From positions 1 to 56,600 of the forward strand of contig NZ_JAWHTD010000028.1 of the NCBI RefSeq assembly GCF_032586235.1: a DNA stretch of 56,600 nt, written 5' to 3'. How positions within the stretch are numbered: the first letter of the stretch is position 1; each line of letters opens with the position of its first letter. The position numbers and the translations under genes were made by a program. Below are positions 52,344 to 56,600 of this stretch, one piece after another. The DNA comes from Aestuariicoccus sp032586235 (GTDB lineage Bacteria; Pseudomonadota; Alphaproteobacteria; Rhodobacterales; Rhodobacteraceae). The notes below the pieces were generated by a model, which was given only the letters and a program-made list of their open reading frames with translations, made no database searches and was not told where the DNA came from.

Positions 52344-52937
52344 ATGCAAGCGGCGATGGCGGGATTCGCGCTGGGGTTTTCTCTGATCCTGGCGATCGGG
52401 GCGCAGAACGCCTTTGTGCTGCGGCAGGGGCTGCGGCGGGCGCATGTGTTCGCGGTCTGTCTGACCTGCGCGCTGTCGGACGCGGTGCTGATTGCCGCCG
52501 GGGTTGCTGGCTTTGGGGCGCTGGCGGCCGCGTTTCCCGGTCTGGAATTCTGGATGCGGGTGTTCGGGGCGGGGTTCCTCTTTGTCTATGGCGCCCGCGC
52601 GCTTTGGGCCGCGTGGCGCGGCGGGCAGGCGCTGGACGCGGGCGGGCAGGCGGGCGGGCTGTGGCCGGCGCTGCTGACCTGCCTTGCGCTGACCTGGCTC
52701 AACCCGCATGTCTATCTGGACACCGTGGTGCTGCTGGGCGCGGTCGCGGCGCAATACGACGACAGGCTGAGCTTTGCGCTGGGGGCGATGGCCGCATCCT
52801 TCGCCTTTTTCTTCGCGCTGGGATACGGCGCGCGGGCGCTGGCCCCGGTCTTTGCCCGGCCGGTGGCGTGGCGGGTGCTGGACGTGCTGGTGGGGCTGGT
52901 GATGTGGACCATCGCCTGGTCGCTGGTGGCCGGCTGA
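52344..52937 (+). CDS. LysE/ArgO family amino acid exporter
   Basis: A 197-residue inner-membrane protein with six helices. The start AGFALGFSLILAIGAQNAFV is the LysE/ArgO signature, followed by LRQGLRRAHVFAVCLTCALSD and WLNPHVYLDTVVLLGAVA. ArgO exports arginine, LysE lysine and arginine. The arginine operon on the same contig makes a link tempting, but the genes are over 40 kb apart. Confidence 0.9.
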   Translation: MQAAMAGFALGFSLILAIGAQNAFVLRQGLRRAHVFAVCLTCALSDAVLIAAGVAGFGALAAAFPGLEFWMRVFGAGFLFVYGARALWAAWRGGQALDAGGQAGGLWPALLTCLALTWLNPHVYLDTVVLLGAVAAQYDDRLSFALGAMAASFAFFFALGYGARALAPVFARPVAWRVLDVLVGLVMWTIAWSLVAG

Positions 52938-52980
52938 TATCACGCTTGCCACCGCCGGCGGATCGGATACCTAAGGTGCC

Positions 52981-53874
52981 ATGAACGCAAGCGCGAACCG
53001 GCCCCTGGCAGGCATTTTCTGGATGGTTGCGACGGGGCTGTGCTTTGTCGCCGTTACGGCCTTGGTGAAAACCCTGGGCGGGCGGGTGCCGGCGGCGGAA
53101 TCGGCCTTTTTGCGCTATGTGATGGGGCTGGTCTTTCTGATCCCGATGTGGCGCAGCCTGCGCGAGACGCGGGTGACCGCGCGGCTGGGGCTGATCGTGG
53201 GCCTGCGCGGAGCGGTGCATTCGGTGGGCGTGATCCTGTGGTTCTTTGCCATGACACGCATCCCGCTGGCCGAGGTGACGGCGATGAATTACCTCACGCC
53301 GGTCTATGTGACCATCCTCGCGGTGGTTTTTCTTGGCGAGCGTCTGGCCCTGCGGCGGATCGCGGCGGTGGTCCTGGCGCTGATCGGCGCGATGATGATC
53401 CTGCGGCCGGGCTTTCGAGAGCTGGACCCGGGGCATCTTGCGATGATGGGCACGGCGCTGCTGTTTTCGGGCTCTTACCTCGCGGCCAAGATCCTGTCGG
53501 GCGAGATATCGGCGGCGGCGATCGTGGCCTGGCTGTCGATCACCGTGACCATTGGGCTGGCGCCCTTTGCGTTTGCGGTCTGGGTCACGCCGTCGTTGGC
53601 GGATCTGGCGGTGCTTTTCGGCGTGGCCTGTTTTGCCACCGCCGGGCATTACACCATGACGCTGGCCTTCGCCGCCGCCCCGGTGACGGTCACCCAGCCG
53701 GTCACGTTCCTGCAACTGGTCTGGTCGGTTGCGGTGGGCGCCGCGTTCTTTGGCGAGCCGGCGGACCCCTGGGTGATCGCCGGGGGCGCGGTGATCATGG
53801 GGTCGGTTCTGTTCATCACGTTGCGCGAGGCGCATTTGAAACGGCAGGTGACGCGGGGCCTGCCCGATCGGTAA
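52981..53874 (+). CDS. EamA/DMT family transporter
   Basis: A 297-residue protein with ten helices in two EamA repeats. Typical parts are FLRYVMGLVFLIPMWRSLRE, AMNYLTPVYVTILAVVFLGE and, in the second repeat, VTQPVTFLQLVWSVAVGAAF. Transporters of this kind move metabolites out of the cell; the substrate cannot be given. The ATG lies 43 bases after the LysE stop, so they may share a transcript. Confidence 0.9.
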   Translation: MNASANRPLAGIFWMVATGLCFVAVTALVKTLGGRVPAAESAFLRYVMGLVFLIPMWRSLRETRVTARLGLIVGLRGAVHSVGVILWFFAMTRIPLAEVTAMNYLTPVYVTILAVVFLGERLALRRIAAVVLALIGAMMILRPGFRELDPGHLAMMGTALLFSGSYLAAKILSGEISAAAIVAWLSITVTIGLAPFAFAVWVTPSLADLAVLFGVACFATAGHYTMTLAFAAAPVTVTQPVTFLQLVWSVAVGAAFFGEPADPWVIAGGAVIMGSVLFITLREAHLKRQVTRGLPDR

Positions 53875-53998
53875 GAATCTCCCCTAAGTTGTAAACAGAC
53901 TGTTTCCAATTTCCGAAAAATACCGTCAGCGGGGCACAGTTTCGCCCAATTCCGGGGGGAAGCTCTGATTTGGAAACAATCCAGACGGAGCGACGAAA

Positions 53999-54196
53999 AT
54001 GTTTGCTGAAAACAGATTGACCGAAGACATGGGGGCCATCACGGCCTTCCTGCTGGCCGAACGCGAAAAGACCCTGTCCGAAGCTGAGTGGCGGTTTCGC
54101 ATGAAGGGCTATGGCTACAACCTGCGCCGCATCGGGGCCGGTGTCGAGGTGGCCCGGCTGCCGCAGAACCGCGTCCTGGGCACGCTCGAGCTTTGA
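53999..54196 (+). CDS. Small conserved-looking hypothetical protein (65 aa)
   Basis: The ATG at 53999 follows GGAGCGACGAAA. The product (MFAENRLTEDMGAITAFLLA...) has a helix then a short basic end with LPQNRVLGTLEL. No motif is known to me. It is a small soluble protein that looks like a gene by start and composition. It stands alone between the transporter and betI. Confidence 0.6.
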   Translation: MFAENRLTEDMGAITAFLLAEREKTLSEAEWRFRMKGYGYNLRRIGAGVEVARLPQNRVLGTLEL

Positions 54197-54318
54197 TCGG
54201 AACAAAGCGGAGCGTGGGCCGTGCCGGCCCCCGCGCTGGTTTGTGGTCTGCCGGTCGGGCGTGAGCCCGTTTGTCCGAGACCGTCGCTTTTGGCGGATCG
54301 TGCGGGCGGTGGTTTTTG

Positions 54319-54336
54319 ATTGATCCGCCAGTCAAT
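54319..54336. promoter_or_regulatory. Candidate BetI operator
   Basis: An inverted repeat ATTGA-N8-TCAAT lies 36 bases before the betI ATG, in an AT-rich stretch suited to a promoter. BetI binds such sites near its own gene and releases on choline. The match is by pattern only. Confidence 0.45.
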
Positions 54337-54371
54337 AAAAGATAGTTTTCCCCGAATTCGGGGGAAAAGCG

Positions 54372-54941
54372 ATGCCAAAACTGGGGCAGGAGCCTGTCAG
54401 ACGCGCCGCATTGGTGGCGGCAACGGTGGACGAGATCGGGGCAGCCGGGTCGCTTGACGTGACCGTCGGCCAGATCGCGCGCCGGGCTGGGATGTCCTCT
54501 GCGCTGGCGCATCATTATTTCGGCGGCAAGGCGCAGATTTTCCTGGCGGCCATGCGCCATATCCTCAGCGAATACGGCGACGAAGTGCGCGCGGCTTTGC
54601 GGGCGGCGCCCGAAGGCGCGCGGCTCGAGGCGGTGATCGCCGCCAATTTCGCGCAGAGCTGTTTCCGGCCAGAGGCGGTTTCGGCCTGGCTCAATTTCTA
54701 TGTTCTGGCACAGCGCGATGCCGAGGCAGCGCGCCTGCTGCGGATTTACCAGCGGCGGCTGCGCTCGAACCTGATCTGCGGTCTCAGGGGCCGCTGTGCC
54801 GCGCCCGGGGCGGTGGCCGAGACGCTCGCGGCGCTGATCGACGGGGTGTACCTGCGCGCCGCGCTCGACGGCGGCGGCATCGACGGCGCGGCGGAGCAGG
54901 TGATGGCGGCGGCGCAGGCGCTTATGGGAGACCACAGATGA
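54372..54941 (+). CDS. betI: Choline-responsive repressor BetI
   Basis: A 189-residue TetR-family repressor. The HTH region (about 25-50) has LDVTVGQIARRAGMSSALAH and HYFGGKAQIFLAAM. The C-terminal part has LNFYVLAQRDAEAARLLRIY and RAALDGGGIDG, as in BetI. BetI represses choline and glycine betaine genes until choline binds. It overlaps betC by 4 bases. Confidence 0.93.
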   Translation: MPKLGQEPVRRAALVAATVDEIGAAGSLDVTVGQIARRAGMSSALAHHYFGGKAQIFLAAMRHILSEYGDEVRAALRAAPEGARLEAVIAANFAQSCFRPEAVSAWLNFYVLAQRDAEAARLLRIYQRRLRSNLICGLRGRCAAPGAVAETLAALIDGVYLRAALDGGGIDGAAEQVMAAAQALMGDHR

Positions 54942-56443
54942 AACCCAATATCCTGATCGTCATGGTCGACCAGCTGAACGGGACGCTCTTCCCCGACGGC
55001 CCGGCGGATTGGCTGCATGTCCCCAACCTGCGCGCGCTTGCCGACAGATCGGTACGCTTTGCCAACGCCTATACCGCCAGCCCGCTCTGCGCGCCCGGGC
55101 GGGCGTCGTTCATGTCGGGGCAGCTGCCCTCGGCCACGGGGGTCTATGACAACGCCGCCGAATTCGCCTCGGCCATTCCGACCTATGCGCATCACCTGCG
55201 CCGGGCCGGTTACCGGACCTGCCTGTCGGGCAAGATGCATTTCGTCGGCCCCGACCAGCTGCACGGCTTCGAGGAACGGCTGACCACCGACATCTACCCC
55301 GCAGATTTCGGCTGGACGCCGGATTATCGCAAACCGGGTGAACGCATCGACTGGTGGTATCACAACATGGGCTCGGTCACCGGCGCGGGCGTGGCCGAGA
55401 TCACCAACCAGATGGAATACGACGACGAGGTCGCGCATTTCGCCAAGATGAGGCTCTACGACCTTGCGCGCGGACGCGACGACCGGCCGTGGTGCCTGAC
55501 GGTCAGCTTCACTCATCCGCACGACCCCTACGTGGCGCGGCGGAAATACTGGGACCTCTACGAGGATTGCGCCCATCTGCAGCCCGAGGTCCCGGCGATG
55601 GATTATGCCGACCACGACCCGCATTCCCGGCGCATCTTCGACGCCAACGACTGGCGCGCCTTCGACATCACCGAGGATCACATCCGCCGGGCGCGGCAGG
55701 CCTATTTCGCCAATATCTCGTATCTCGACGACAAGATCGGCGAGATCCTTACGGTGCTCGATGAGACCCGGCAAGAGGCCATCGTGGTCTTTGTCAGCGA
55801 TCACGGCGACATGCTGGGCGAGCGCGGCCTCTGGTTCAAGATGTCGTTCTACGAGGGCTCCTCGCGGGTGCCGCTGATGATCGCTGTGCCGGGCGGGCAG
55901 GGCAAATCGGTGGGCGATCCGGTCAGCACGATCGACCTCTGCCCGACGCTCTGCGAGCTGGCGGGGGTGTCGATGGAGGACGTGATGCCCTGGACGGCGG
56001 GCCTGTCGCTGGTGCCGCAGATGAACGGGCTGCGGCGGACCGAACCGGTGGCGATGGAATACGCCGCAGAAGCCTCCGAAGCGCCGCTGGTCTGCCTGCG
56101 CGAGGGCCGTTGGAAATATACCGCCTGCGCCCTCGATCCCGAACAATTGTTCGATCTCGAAACCGATCCGCACGAGCTGCACAATCTCGCTGGCGCGCCC
56201 GCGCATCACGACATTCTGACGGCCCTGCGCGCCAAGGCTGAGGCGCGTTGGGATCTGGCCCGCTTCGACGCCGAGGTTCGCGCCAGCCAGGCCCGCCGCC
56301 GGGTGGTCTACGAGGCGCTGCGTCAGGGCGGCTATTTCCCTTGGGATTTCCAGCCCCTGCGCGCGGCGTCCGAACGCTACATGCGCAACCACATGGATCT
56401 CAACGTGCTGGAAGAAAACCAGCGCTTCCCGAGGGGTGAGTGA
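54938..56443 (+). CDS. betC: Choline-sulfatase
   Basis: A 501-residue type I sulfatase that turns choline-O-sulfate into choline and sulfate. The catalytic Cys51 in CAPGRASF (C-x-P-x-R) must become formylglycine. Metal ligands are in NILIVMVDQLNG at the start and SDHGDMLGERGLW (Asp, His). The C-terminal part has ERYMRNHMDLNVLEENQRFP, typical of BetC. It is the second gene of a bet cluster that the contig end cuts. Confidence 0.95.
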   Translation: MKPNILIVMVDQLNGTLFPDGPADWLHVPNLRALADRSVRFANAYTASPLCAPGRASFMSGQLPSATGVYDNAAEFASAIPTYAHHLRRAGYRTCLSGKMHFVGPDQLHGFEERLTTDIYPADFGWTPDYRKPGERIDWWYHNMGSVTGAGVAEITNQMEYDDEVAHFAKMRLYDLARGRDDRPWCLTVSFTHPHDPYVARRKYWDLYEDCAHLQPEVPAMDYADHDPHSRRIFDANDWRAFDITEDHIRRARQAYFANISYLDDKIGEILTVLDETRQEAIVVFVSDHGDMLGERGLWFKMSFYEGSSRVPLMIAVPGGQGKSVGDPVSTIDLCPTLCELAGVSMEDVMPWTAGLSLVPQMNGLRRTEPVAMEYAAEASEAPLVCLREGRWKYTACALDPEQLFDLETDPHELHNLAGAPAHHDILTALRAKAEARWDLARFDAEVRASQARRRVVYEALRQGGYFPWDFQPLRAASERYMRNHMDLNVLEENQRFPRGE

Positions 56444-56467
56444 TGCCGCGCCGCCGCGTGGCGCCCG

Positions 56468-56585
<118 letters not shown>

Positions 56586-56600
56586 GGCCCGCGTGGCCTG

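Overview
The window is about 56.6 kb of high-GC alphaproteobacterial DNA, most likely from a marine Rhodobacteraceae (Roseobacter-group) species. The call rests on several signs seen together: the riboflavin/nusB order ribB-ribH-nusB, a RibB with a cysteine-less cyclohydrolase-like tail, an Lrp-type regulator divergent from hppD, a betI-betC start of a choline-sulfate cluster, and a REP-like intergenic element of a type I recall from this family. It looks like one contig: the left edge cuts a minus-strand reading frame and the right edge dissolves into a poly-C run that looks like an assembly artefact.

Positions 1-31,100 are accessory in character. From the left come an envelope and stress block (DUF2254 membrane protein, CPA1-type Na+/H+ antiporter, two small hydrophilic proteins, a Crp/Fnr-family regulator whose start region carries a perfect 70-bp tandem duplication, DUF3309, a one-helix peptide, CsbD, an OmpA-like lipoprotein). 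Next is a complete fermentative arginine deiminase operon on the minus strand (YfcC-type carrier, arcA, arcB, arcC, GNAT), with genes coupled by 4-base overlaps or very short gaps. Then comes a complete N-type ATPase operon in the order atpD-C-Q-R-B-E-F-A-G. It has no separate delta gene, and the long b subunit ends in a delta-like segment. Beyond it lie stress genes (cupin, DUF883, holin-X-like, SDR), an ABC exporter with a HlyD-type adaptor, and a CbpA/CbpM chaperone pair.

The left region ends in scrap (a short META-domain protein and the C-terminal remnant of an alpha/beta hydrolase) beside a DUF3489-DUF2924-large serine recombinase cassette, followed by a tRNA-Tyr gene. I read 1-31,100 as a probable genomic island or a string of acquired modules. 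The arginine deiminase route makes ATP by substrate-level phosphorylation, and the N-ATPase could spend it to energise the membrane when respiration stops. FNR-like boxes lie in front of the N-ATPase operon and of the Crp/Fnr gene.

From 31,300 on the content is mostly core: rlmB, ribB-ribH-nusB, a glutamine amidotransferase, a KefC-type antiporter, an Lrp regulator and hppD, a large envelope protein with a GspL/PilM-like start and a PilP-like end, a SIMPL protein, metY, yebC, LysE and EamA transporters, and betI-betC. Points of interest here are a possible SAM-II-like pseudoknot before metY, paired palindromic operators before an unrecognised ribbon-helix-helix-like gene, and a beta-propeller gene interrupted by two in-frame amber codons but otherwise intact.
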